Shown one piece after another: positions 1-6,466 of a DNA stretch of 11,470 nucleotides; positions within the stretch are counted from its first letter, which is position 1; each line of letters opens with the position of its first letter. The DNA comes from Ruminococcus sp. (GTDB lineage: Bacteria > Bacillota > Clostridia > Oscillospirales > Acutalibacteraceae): contig JAMPAE010000030.1 in NCBI GenBank assembly GCA_023667385.1, forward strand, positions 1-11,470, given 5' to 3'. The position numbers were made by a program, and so were the translations under genes. Below the pieces are notes generated by a model, which did no database searches, was not told the DNA's origin, and saw nothing but the letters and a program-made list of their open reading frames with translations.

Positions 1-405
1 AAGGCAACCGCCGAGTCCGACTTTTTCAAGTGCTTCAACTGCTCTTTTGCGTCTTTCCTTTTTTGATACGCCGGAAAGAGTCAGCGCAAGCTCAACGTTT
101 TCAACAACTGTCTGATGCGGAATCAGGTTGTAGCTTTGGAAAATGAATCCGATTGAATGGTTACGATAGGTATCCCAATCATCATCGGTGAAAGTTTTGG
201 TGGATTTGCCGTTGATGACAAGGTCGCCGCTTGTGTATCTGTCAAGACCGCCGATGATGTTAAGCATTGTTGTTTTGCCGCAGCCGGACGGGCCGAGGAT
301 TGCAACAAATTCGTTTTCTCTGAAATTAATGCTGATGTTTTTCATCGCTCTGACGGTTGTGTCACCTGTAACGTAATCTTTAACTATATCTTTAAGTATC
401 AGCAT
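1..405 (-). CDS. ABC transporter ATP-binding protein, MacB/LolD type (partial, 3' end beyond left edge)
   Basis: The first 135 codons of an ABC ATPase are present; the reading frame is open to the left edge, so the signature LSGGQ, Walker B and H-loop lie outside the window. The translation starts MLILKDIVKDYVTGDTTVRAMKNIS. The Walker A motif GPSGCGKTT is near residues 39-47 and the Q-loop region IGFIFQSYNLIPHQTV near residues 85-100. The text around the Q-loop, 'FQSYNLIPHQTVVENVELAL', is typical of the MacB/LolD/FtsE-like (type VII) family, whose ATPases drive mechanotransmission or export through FtsX/MacB-like permeases rather than classical uptake. ATG at 405 is preceded by a perfect ribosome site AGGAGGTG (418-411) lying inside the last codons of the upstream gene, whose stop is only 2 bases away, so translation is probably coupled. 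A permease gene is expected next, off the edge (inference). Confidence 0.93.
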   Translation of the reverse strand, partial: MLILKDIVKDYVTGDTTVRAMKNISINFRENEFVAILGPSGCGKTTMLNIIGGLDRYTSGDLVINGKSTKTFTDDDWDTYRNHSIGFIFQSYNLIPHQTVVENVELALTLSGVSKKERRKRAVEALEKVGLGGCL

Positions 406-407
406 AA

Positions 408-3101
408 TTACACCTCCTGCTGTGATTTTGCCGATTTTTTCATCGACTTTTGAAGCTTTCTGTTGTCAAGCAAAACTTTGATTCGCTTTCTTCTGATAAT
501 CAGGAAAGCCGCAATGATAACCAGAACAATGACGATTCTGAGAACAATTTGCATAACATTGCTTTCCTCTTTTGGCTGATAGACAATTTCTTTTGTATAT
601 TCACTTTGGGCAACAGTTGTTGAAACTGCTCTTTCCCTGAAAAGGAGCTTATAGAGCCATTCGATTGTTTCGTCAACACTCATTTTTGCCATTTCGTCAC
701 CGATACCGCCTGATGCCTGAGCAAACATATCGTTATCGCCGAAGCCACCCATCATACCGCCCATCAGGCTTTCATTTGCCGGGTCTTTAAGCAAGCCGAC
801 GAAATATCTGAGCAGTGTCATGAGTACTGCTGTTTGATCTGCCTTGACATATGCCATTTTTGCCGGTGCGCCCTGATAGGTACTTTTGCTTTCGATTGTT
901 GTCAGCTCACCGATTCCTGCAAGCACTGCAATGTTCGGCTTACCGAGTTTGATTTCATCAGTCAGCGTGGGAACTTTTTCAGAAATTTCTGCAAGAAGAT
1001 CCTTTGATTTCAGTGCTTCAAAATCAACGCCGAGCGAGGAAAGCGAAATTGAAAACTGTTCCATCGTTTTTGTGAGCGGTGCAATCAGGTTTTCAATGCA
1101 CTGAATCATTGAGCCGTTTTGCACAAAGAAAATGATGTTCGGCAAAATTTCCGTTAATGTATATATCGGTTTTTCGATAATCTTATCAACAAGTGCCAAA
1201 ATCGGAGTCATAAGATTTTCAATAACGCCCTCTGTATCTGCCTTTGCCTTGAACTGCTCATAGGTCAAAATGGAATCCTGCGGGCAGCCGATTGCTTCAA
1301 GCAGTGGGATGATTGCGGTGTTATAGCCGTTTGAACCGCAGAAGTTCACTGCGCCGAGGATTTCGATTTTACCCGAAACGAGAAGCATTTTCAGCATTGG
1401 CTCAAACGGACGAAGCACGGCAGCAAGTGCATTTTTGAAGCCTTTTGCATCGCCTGCCGCAAAGCCCCAGCGCAGGTTTTCGGCTTTCACGCTTTTCCAG
1501 CTTGAATATCTTGAAAGAGTGCTTCTTGCAAAGCTGAACTGCCTGCCTGTGAGAGTTGAAGCAAGCTGCAACGGAGATGCAGGCAAACCGAGCATACTCA
1601 TCATTGAAGCCATTTCACCGTCACCGAGTGCACCGTAAACTGAAGTTACAAGCGTTGAAATCAGGGCCGGAGAATAGATCGTGCTTTTCAGTGTGGACTG
1701 CAAAGTGCTGTTTTTGTCATTTTCTGCAATGAAGTCATTCAGCAAATCGTCAATACCATCGAGCACTCGCTGATATTTTTCCTGACCAAGGTTTGCAGTA
1801 TAGTTGACCTGCGTTTTTGTAAACTGCGGTGTTTGCCACTGATAGTCAGCATCCTCGCCTGATTCGGCAGTCAGGAGGTTAACAAGCATTGCAAAAATTT
1901 CATCGGTACTTTTGGCAAGCAAACCGTCAATGATTTTGCCGATGTCTATGCTTTGTTCATTGTCACTTGCAGAAGCGTTAATGCCCTGTTCGTTCATCAT
2001 TTGGGCGATTTTATCCTTGTTGAGCTTCATTGTGTCAATGAGCCAGCGGAAAATCGTTGTGTATGATTCGCCGATGTTTGCCTTAACAGAATCGCCCTGA
2101 ACTGTTCCGCAGGCAGCAATTGCGTCAAGGTCAATTTCAGCAAGCTTAAAATCGAAACCTGCAATTGCATCGTTGAGGATCGTTGTCATGTTTTCGCTGA
2201 AATTGATTGTGTATTTGCTCGGATCCTGAATAAACATCAAAAGCGAGAGCATTCCTGCGCCGGAAAACAGCGAAATATATTTTCCGATGCCGAGCGTCAT
2301 TGGGCTCATGAGTGCGTTGACCGAATTTTCAAATCCGCCGTTTCTGAAATAATAAGCGAGGTTCGGCATAATTTCGCTCAGCCTTGTTGCAGGTGCTTCA
2401 AGCACTGAATCAAGCATTGAAAGCACAGACGTCACGATGTTTGAAATCATGGCATTTTTGTTTGCTTCGGCCTGAGCTTTGAATTGATCATTCGGCATTA
2501 TGCTTGTGCAGCCGAGCGCCGAAAGCATAGGGATGATTCCGTTGCCATAGCCGTCATCACCTTTGAGCTTGATGATGCCTGATGCATAATCACCTGAGCA
2601 GAGCACCATGTAAAGCACATCGTTAAAAGTGCTGAGCATTGCCGCAAAAGCATCGGCAAACTGCTGCTTATTTGTAACTGCCCATTTTGCACCGTCAAGG
2701 CTGACGCTGTTCCAATCGGCAGCGGCTGAAAGCTTTTGTGCCACCGAAGGATATGCCAAAAGCCCTTCGGCAACCTTTTTTGTTGAAACATCAATACCCA
2801 AACGTCCAAGCGATTCTGCGTTTTCTGCCATACTCTGATAAACCGAAAGCAGAATCTGCGACAAGGTTTCATCAGAAAAAAGCATCGGATAAACGAGCTT
2901 ATCAAGGGTTTTGTTTTCAAGTGCGCTCACAGCGTTTTTGATGAGCGTATCAGTTTTTTCTGCGCTTTGCTGCGCCGTTTGCTCGGTAACACCTGACGGG
3001 TATGTCACTGCGGCATATGCCGGAGTCAGGCTTAGTGACAGCATCATTATACAAAGCAAAACGCTGATTAATTTTTTCGTTGCGGTTTTCAGTGTAATCA
3101 C
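408..3101 (-). CDS. Secreted, C-terminally membrane-anchored protein with a tandemly duplicated unknown domain
   Basis: I do not recognise this 897-residue protein. It begins with a classical signal peptide: basic KTATKK, a hydrophobic core at 11-26, and a likely cleavage after AYA-30. It ends with one membrane segment at about 849-869 followed by a basic tail (RRKRIK...), so nearly 820 residues should face the outside. The ectodomain is two copies of one unit, about residues 66-430 and 470-840. W130-x9-W140 matches W535-x9-W545; GYGNGIIPMLSALGC (184-198) matches GYNTAIIPLLEAIGC (592-606); DQFKAQA matches EQFKAKA; LSEIMPN (241-247) matches LTEILPN (649-655). The copies are diverged, so the duplication is old. 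The second copy carries a Gly/Met-rich loop near 779-800. The gene sits between marR (25-base gap) and an ABC ATPase (2-base gap), which suggests an extracellular partner of that transporter (inference). The GTG at 3101 overlaps the ribosome site; CTG at 3092 may be the real start. Confidence 0.9.
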   Translation of the reverse strand: MITLKTATKKLISVLLCIMMLSLSLTPAYAAVTYPSGVTEQTAQQSAEKTDTLIKNAVSALENKTLDKLVYPMLFSDETLSQILLSVYQSMAENAESLGRLGIDVSTKKVAEGLLAYPSVAQKLSAAADWNSVSLDGAKWAVTNKQQFADAFAAMLSTFNDVLYMVLCSGDYASGIIKLKGDDGYGNGIIPMLSALGCTSIMPNDQFKAQAEANKNAMISNIVTSVLSMLDSVLEAPATRLSEIMPNLAYYFRNGGFENSVNALMSPMTLGIGKYISLFSGAGMLSLLMFIQDPSKYTINFSENMTTILNDAIAGFDFKLAEIDLDAIAACGTVQGDSVKANIGESYTTIFRWLIDTMKLNKDKIAQMMNEQGINASASDNEQSIDIGKIIDGLLAKSTDEIFAMLVNLLTAESGEDADYQWQTPQFTKTQVNYTANLGQEKYQRVLDGIDDLLNDFIAENDKNSTLQSTLKSTIYSPALISTLVTSVYGALGDGEMASMMSMLGLPASPLQLASTLTGRQFSFARSTLSRYSSWKSVKAENLRWGFAAGDAKGFKNALAAVLRPFEPMLKMLLVSGKIEILGAVNFCGSNGYNTAIIPLLEAIGCPQDSILTYEQFKAKADTEGVIENLMTPILALVDKIIEKPIYTLTEILPNIIFFVQNGSMIQCIENLIAPLTKTMEQFSISLSSLGVDFEALKSKDLLAEISEKVPTLTDEIKLGKPNIAVLAGIGELTTIESKSTYQGAPAKMAYVKADQTAVLMTLLRYFVGLLKDPANESLMGGMMGGFGDNDMFAQASGGIGDEMAKMSVDETIEWLYKLLFRERAVSTTVAQSEYTKEIVYQPKEESNVMQIVLRIVIVLVIIAAFLIIRRKRIKVLLDNRKLQKSMKKSAKSQQEV

Positions 3102-3105
3102 CTCA
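3097..3105 (-). promoter_or_regulatory. Ribosome binding site that questions the start of the 897-residue gene
   Basis: TGAGGTGAT is a long match to the 16S anti-Shine-Dalgarno complement (AGGAGGTGATC). The only GTG/ATG/TTG near it in frame, GTG at 3101-3099, lies inside this element and has no other Shine-Dalgarno upstream. The in-frame CTG at 3092-3090 sits 8 bases after AGG, the ideal spacing, and would give a protein starting M-K-T-A-T-K-K, a typical signal peptide beginning. An ATG at 3106 is out of frame and stops after two codons. Confidence 0.6.
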
Positions 3106-3126
3106 TTTAATTTAATGTGTCAATTT

Positions 3127-3588
3127 CTATTCTTTCTTGTTAACGATGTCTGTGGTTGTTGCTTCAGGGTTTTGGTTTTCAATGCGCATGATTTTTTTCA
3201 AAATTCTGATAAATTCCGCACAATCATCTTCGCCGAGCCTGTCAAAAACGTCTGATGCGTGACCAATCAGCTCGGTTTGGATGCCATTGACAAGCTGACT
3301 GCCTTTTTCCGTCAGCTTAACCATGATTCGTCGTTTATCTTTCCCATCGGAAATGCGTTCAATCAAATCCTTATGCTCCAGCGAGCGCAAAATTGCTGCA
3401 ATCCTCGCCGCCGATACATTCAGAAATTCGGCAAGCTTGCTCGGTGTGCTTTCTCCATCGTTATTAAAAAGGTGCGCCAGCAAAAAGTTTTCACCTTTCA
3501 AATTCATCTGAATATCGCTGAACGTTTTCATGTGACTCATGCCGGCAAATACACCGATGATTTCATTTGTCAATTCACTCTTTTTCAT
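3127..3588 (-). CDS. MarR-family transcriptional regulator
   Basis: This is a 153-residue winged helix-turn-helix protein of normal MarR length. The DNA-binding region is residues about 48-96: TPSKLAEFLNVSAARIAAIL forms the helix-turn-helix and recognition helix, LRSLEHKDLIERI follows, and DGKDKRRIMVKLTEKG is the typical MarR wing with its D-x(2,3)-RR pattern. Flanking helices (8-40 and 100-135) would form the dimer interface. MarR proteins are usually dimeric repressors released by small ligands or redox signals; no ligand can be read from the sequence. The gene is first in an apparent operon with the duplicated-domain exoprotein and the ABC ATPase, and its promoter overlaps a perfect 25-bp palindrome, so autorepression is likely. 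ATG at 3588 has a G-rich Shine-Dalgarno-like run (GAAAGGGGG) about 10 bases upstream. Confidence 0.93.
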   Translation of the reverse strand: MKKSELTNEIIGVFAGMSHMKTFSDIQMNLKGENFLLAHLFNNDGESTPSKLAEFLNVSAARIAAILRSLEHKDLIERISDGKDKRRIMVKLTEKGSQLVNGIQTELIGHASDVFDRLGEDDCAEFIRILKKIMRIENQNPEATTTDIVNKKE

Positions 3589-3619
3589 ATTATACTGCGC
3601 CCCCTTTCAAATAAAACTT

Positions 3620-3644
3620 AACACCGTTAATAATTAACGGTGTT
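3620..3644 (-). promoter_or_regulatory. Perfect 25-bp palindrome, probable MarR operator
   Basis: Left arm AACACCGTTAAT (3620-3631), a single central base, and right arm ATTAACGGTGTT (3633-3644) are exact reverse complements. The element begins one base after the -10 box of the marR promoter and covers the expected transcription start. MarR dimers typically bind inverted repeats of this kind overlapping their own promoters, so autoregulation is the simplest reading. The RNA could also fold as a hairpin, but there is no following T-run, so it is not a terminator. Confidence 0.8.
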
Positions 3645-3645
3645 C

Positions 3646-3674
3646 ACTATATCACAAAAGCACTTCATTGTCAA
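3646..3674 (-). promoter_or_regulatory. Sigma-A type promoter of the marR operon
   Basis: Reading the minus strand, TTGACA (3674-3669) is followed after exactly 17 bases by TATAGT (3651-3646). This is a perfect -35 box and a near-consensus -10 box about 60 bases ahead of the marR start codon. Transcription would start at about 3640, inside the palindrome. Confidence 0.85.
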
Positions 3675-3767
3675 TAAAAAAACTATTATAAATAATTAAA
3701 ATGCACAAAAACCATTTAATTGTTTTGTTTATAATCAACATATGTTAGCCAACGCTAATCGAGTGAT
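3675..3767. other. AT-rich spacer without recognised content
   Basis: This is the stretch between the terminator of the 590-residue gene and the marR promoter. It is AT-rich and holds a small imperfect inverted repeat (TTAGC/GCTAA at 3745-3758), but no supported gene, RNA or promoter on either strand. Confidence 0.5.
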
Positions 3768-3801
3768 AAAAAAGTGAGCAACATATTTCTACGTTACTCA
3801 C
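3768..3801 (-). terminator. Intrinsic terminator of the 590-residue gene
   Basis: On the minus strand, GTGAGTAAC (3801-3793) pairs with GTTGCTCAC (3782-3774) in a 9-bp stem with one T-G wobble and a 10-base loop. It is followed directly by TTTTTT (3773-3768). It begins 17 bases past the stop codon at 3819 and separates this gene from the marR operon downstream. Confidence 0.88.
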
Positions 3802-3818
3802 CTAAAATTTAGTTTAAC

Positions 3819-5591
3819 TTATTTAATTGATTCAGCTTCGATGATACTGCCGCTTGCCTTTTGATATTCAACTGTGACAGTGTCACCAACGTTGAGGATG
3901 ACAACATTTTGTGCATCCGAAGCCTTGATTGAGAAGTAAGCCTTGTTTTCTGCAAGCTTGATGAAGTATACGCTGTCGCCGTCCATGACTGCGGTGCGGA
4001 TGTCTGCAACCTTGCCTTTGAGCTTCACGGTTTCAACCTTTGGTGTTTCGCCGTTTTCATTGTTGTCAGTGTCCTGTTTAATCTGATCAATGTCAACCTT
4101 GATGTTGATGTTGTTCTGCTTCAGCTTTGCTGCATATGCTTCTGTGCACTCAGCGATCGTTTCGCCTGTCACAACAACCTGGTAGTTCTGAACGTTAACC
4201 ATTGCATAACGCTTAACGAGGTTACTTGAGTCCTTGAGTGACATGAAGTAAGTCGGCTGACCGCTTACGTTAAGGAGAATCGGGAATGTTGCAGCATACT
4301 TATAGTCCTGAACAACACCCTCTGCCGATGCAGCAGCCGAATATTCCTTAGCACCCGAAACGGTATAGAAGTTTGCATCCTTTGTTCTCATGTTAACAAG
4401 AACAAAACCGATGATTGCCTGGTCACCGCCGGTTGATGTAACACCGGTATACATATAAACGTCATCGTTCATTGCAAGGAAGTTTGAGCCTTCTGTTGCA
4501 ATTTTAACGCCCTCCTGACCGAGCAGGGAGTTAATGAAGCCGTTTACGTATTTACCATAATAATTATACTGTTCAACGAGGAGATTACTTGAATAGATAC
4601 TGTCAATCCACTGGAGTGATTTATCTGTTTTAACCTCATCAAGGCCATATTCCTTGCACTCACCGGTGATAGCATCAACGATGACAACACCTTTGACATC
4701 AGTGCCGCCGAAAAGACCGATGGTTTTGTCAAGAACCGGGCAGAGCCAGAACGGATTGCCGCTTTCGTCAATTTCAAAGTGCGGAGTGTCAAAAATATAA
4801 GTCGGATAATTGAAACGTACATGACGCATCAGATATTTGCCGAAATGCTCGTTTGTTGAGTATCTGATATACTTGCCCTCATCAAGCATGACAAGCTCTG
4901 CCTTTTGGGTCACCATGTCAACAACGATGTAACCTGGGAAGCCTGTTGAAGTGTTTTTAAGCCACTTGAAAATGTCACCGTAAGCAAGGGTTGTGACACG
5001 AACCGGCGAGTTTTTATAGTTAATCTGAGCAAAATCAGATGAAACCTCAAACTGCGAAACCTTGTTGATTGATGCAAGGTCACCGAGTGTGCGGGTTGCA
5101 AGCACTGCGGCAGCATCATTGTCAAGAACGGGAACAGACTGGAAATCTGCCTCGGCGATGTCGCTTGCAAATGTTTTGCTTTCGTCAACGTCAATAATCT
5201 GCTTATACGACTTAGCTCTGAAAACAACTGATGAAAAAAGCATGCCGATTGCAACAATCACAACAAGTACACCGATGAAAATTGCGGGAATGATTGATCT
5301 GCGCTTTGCATATTCCGTATATTCAGGCTTGAAAACCGCACCTGAAAGCAAAACGTTGAGTGCAATGAAAATCACTGCAATCAAGCCGAGGAACATATAA
5401 AGCTCTGTGCTTTTGAAATTTAATGCTGGCAGCATGAAATAATAAGCAATTGCAGCACCGATAATTGTGCCGATAATGCTGATTATTGTTTTAATGCCGG
5501 ATTTTGACGGTGCAAGGTATGCGTTTGTTCCGCTGCCTTTGCCCTTATCCGAGCCGCCTTTGCCTGTGAAATCCACTTTGATTGGCTCCAT
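3819..5591 (-). CDS. Membrane-anchored protein of unknown function with repeated strand motifs
   Basis: I cannot name this 590-residue protein. A short Gly/Lys/Ser-rich cytoplasmic leader (1-31) is followed by three membrane segments at about 33-54, 63-87 and 100-124, then a soluble part of about 465 residues. With three spans and a positively charged loop at 88-98, the soluble part should be outside. It contains recurring strand-like motifs: GYIVVDMVTQKAELV (220-234), GVVIVDAITGECKEY (301-315), GFVLVNMRTKDANFY (395-409) and RYAMVNVQNYQVVV (461-474), suggesting a repeated beta fold similar in look to PepSY-type repeats. A charged linker (504-520) leads to a C-terminal domain (521-590) that could be an OB-like barrel. 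The gene has its own promoter and terminator, and AAGGAG lies 9 bases before ATG 5591. It is intact. A role in envelope maintenance is possible but only inferred. Confidence 0.88.
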   Translation of the reverse strand: MEPIKVDFTGKGGSDKGKGSGTNAYLAPSKSGIKTIISIIGTIIGAAIAYYFMLPALNFKSTELYMFLGLIAVIFIALNVLLSGAVFKPEYTEYAKRRSIIPAIFIGVLVVIVAIGMLFSSVVFRAKSYKQIIDVDESKTFASDIAEADFQSVPVLDNDAAAVLATRTLGDLASINKVSQFEVSSDFAQINYKNSPVRVTTLAYGDIFKWLKNTSTGFPGYIVVDMVTQKAELVMLDEGKYIRYSTNEHFGKYLMRHVRFNYPTYIFDTPHFEIDESGNPFWLCPVLDKTIGLFGGTDVKGVVIVDAITGECKEYGLDEVKTDKSLQWIDSIYSSNLLVEQYNYYGKYVNGFINSLLGQEGVKIATEGSNFLAMNDDVYMYTGVTSTGGDQAIIGFVLVNMRTKDANFYTVSGAKEYSAAASAEGVVQDYKYAATFPILLNVSGQPTYFMSLKDSSNLVKRYAMVNVQNYQVVVTGETIAECTEAYAAKLKQNNINIKVDIDQIKQDTDNNENGETPKVETVKLKGKVADIRTAVMDGDSVYFIKLAENKAYFSIKASDAQNVVILNVGDTVTVEYQKASGSIIEAESIK

Positions 5592-5623
5592 ATTTTACAA
5601 CTCCTTAAGGATTAGTATATTTC

Positions 5624-5652
5624 ATTATACAGGTAACCGAAATAAAAAGCAA
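5624..5652 (-). promoter_or_regulatory. Promoter of the 590-residue membrane protein gene
   Basis: On the minus strand, TTGCTT (5652-5647), 17 bases, then a perfect TATAAT (5629-5624). The start codon follows 32 bases after the -10 box, with the ribosome site AAGGAG at 5606-5601. Confidence 0.75.
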
Positions 5653-5662
5653 TAAATAAATT

Positions 5663-5684
5663 GTGAAATATTGGATATTATCAC
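5663..5684 (-). terminator. Weak hairpin after the yfbR-like gene, possible terminator
   Basis: On the minus strand, GTGA plus AATAT pairs with ATATT plus TCAC around a CCA loop, with one bulged T, followed by a T-rich run (5662-5651). The stem is almost all A-T and there is no clean T-tract, so termination here is uncertain. No better candidate lies between 5592 and 5718. Confidence 0.3.
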
Positions 5685-5718
5685 CTTATTTTCCGGTTAT
5701 TACCATATATTATGTTTT

Positions 5719-6306
5719 TCACCGCCTTGTTTGCTCATCAAGGCTCAGGCTGAAGCTTGGGATAAATTCATCAACAAATGCATTCACTTCAGGAAGATTC
5801 ATTTTTTCGATTGACTGCCTCGTTGAGCGCAGGGCAGAATCAAATTCCCTGTTTCCCGCATTCTGTTCTTCAATGCATTTAATGAGTGCAGAAATTTTAT
5901 CCGCTGCCTTAACAATCTTCCAAAGGTACTCATCCTCCTCCGCTTTGAAAAAGCAGCTTTCATAATAAGTTCTCATGTCATCGGGAAGCATTGCCAAAAG
6001 GCTGCCGCAAGCCTGATTTTCAACCTGCAAAAATTCCTCGTGCAGCTTCTCACTGTGGTATTTAACAGGGGTCGGCATATCACCTGTTATTATTTCAGGC
6101 ATATCATGATAAAGTCCCAAAAGTGCCGCCCTTTCAGCATTTACGTTTCCGCCGAAGCGCAGATTTTTCAAAACAGCAATTGCGTGCGCAATCACGGCAA
6201 CGTCGTTACTATGCTCGCTGATGTTTTCACTTTGAGTGTTTCGCATCAGCGCCCAGCGGTTTATATATTTCATTCTTGAATGCATGGCAAAAAAGTGATT
6301 ATCCAT
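5719..6306 (-). CDS. yfbR: HD-domain 5'-deoxynucleotidase, YfbR type
   Basis: This 195-residue protein matches the length and text of E. coli YfbR, a cytoplasmic metal-dependent phosphohydrolase that removes phosphate from deoxyribonucleoside 5'-monophosphates and helps balance nucleotide pools. The match is evident along the whole chain: HFFAMHSRMKYINRWALMRN at the N-terminus, FGGNVNAERAALLGLYHD in the middle, TGDMPTPVKY, and the end PSFSLSLDE. HD-domain metal and catalytic residues are in place: H32 (SEHS), H67-D68 (YHD), E71 and D136 (KAADKIS). The R17-W18 pair corresponds to the substrate-contact pair in the family. ATG at 6306 has AAGGAAG about 7 bases upstream. It is transcribed alone, divergently from htpG. 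Assignment is from remembered family similarity; substrate range is inferred. Confidence 0.93.
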   Translation of the reverse strand: MDNHFFAMHSRMKYINRWALMRNTQSENISEHSNDVAVIAHAIAVLKNLRFGGNVNAERAALLGLYHDMPEIITGDMPTPVKYHSEKLHEEFLQVENQACGSLLAMLPDDMRTYYESCFFKAEEDEYLWKIVKAADKISALIKCIEEQNAGNREFDSALRSTRQSIEKMNLPEVNAFVDEFIPSFSLSLDEQTRR

Positions 6307-6335
6307 AGCTGTACTTCCTTTTATTTATATTTTTT

Positions 6336-6366
6336 ATTATACATCTGTACGACCTGCGCAAGTCAA
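6336..6366 (-). promoter_or_regulatory. Probable promoter of the yfbR-like gene
   Basis: On the minus strand, TTGACT (6366-6361) and a perfect TATAAT (6341-6336) are separated by 19 bases, somewhat longer than the optimum of 17. It lies about 30 bases before the start codon and is divergent from the htpG promoter, whose -35 box is about 40 bases away. Confidence 0.6.
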
Positions 6367-6406
6367 TAGTTTTGAGAAAATTTTTCATAATTTAGCAAAA
6401 AGTGGG

Positions 6407-6434
6407 TTGACAAACGCATTTTAACGGATATAAT
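6407..6434 (+). promoter_or_regulatory. Sigma-A promoter of htpG
   Basis: TTGACA (6407-6412) and TATAAT (6429-6434) are both perfect consensus boxes, 16 bases apart. The expected start of transcription, about 6441, falls at the beginning of the CIRCE operator, the usual arrangement for HrcA-repressed heat-shock genes. Confidence 0.9.
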
Positions 6435-6439
6435 ATATT

Positions 6440-6465
6440 TTAGCACTCGCAATCATCGAGTGCTA
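6440..6465 (+). promoter_or_regulatory. CIRCE element (HrcA operator)
   Basis: TTAGCACTC (6440-6448), a 9-base spacer, then GAGTGCTAA (6458-6465 plus the final base of the arm) form a perfect CIRCE inverted repeat, the binding site of the heat-shock repressor HrcA. It follows the -10 box by five bases, so bound HrcA would block transcription start. A further GCACTC copy follows at 6473-6478. Confidence 0.96.
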
Positions 6466-6466
6466 A

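Noticed and set aside
2498..2920. A 140-codon minus-strand frame inside the exoprotein gene.
   Set aside because: It is an alternative frame of the duplicated-domain protein, with a Trp/Cys/Arg-rich composition typical of frame-shifted text.
408..3101. Exoprotein considered as a lipoprotein because of a Cys in the signal peptide (C17).
   Set aside because: The Cys is inside the hydrophobic core, with no lipobox L-[AS]-[GA]-C at the end, whereas a normal AYA cleavage site follows.
3259..3621. A 120-codon plus-strand frame opposite marR.
   Set aside because: It is antisense to an intact MarR gene, crosses its start region, and has no family resemblance.
3620..3644. The 25-bp palindrome as a transcription terminator.
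   Set aside because: No T-run follows on either strand, and it lies directly on the marR promoter start, which fits an operator instead.
3730..3735. A plus-strand TATAAT box in the spacer before the 590-residue gene.
   Set aside because: There is no -35 box at a usable distance and no plus-strand gene follows, in a region rich in A and T.
3745..3764. TTAGC-CAAC-GCTAA followed by GAGTG, reminiscent of pieces of a CIRCE element.
   Set aside because: The spacing and order do not match TTAGCACTC-N9-GAGTGCTAA, and it sits just past a terminator rather than near a promoter. A chance resemblance is more likely.
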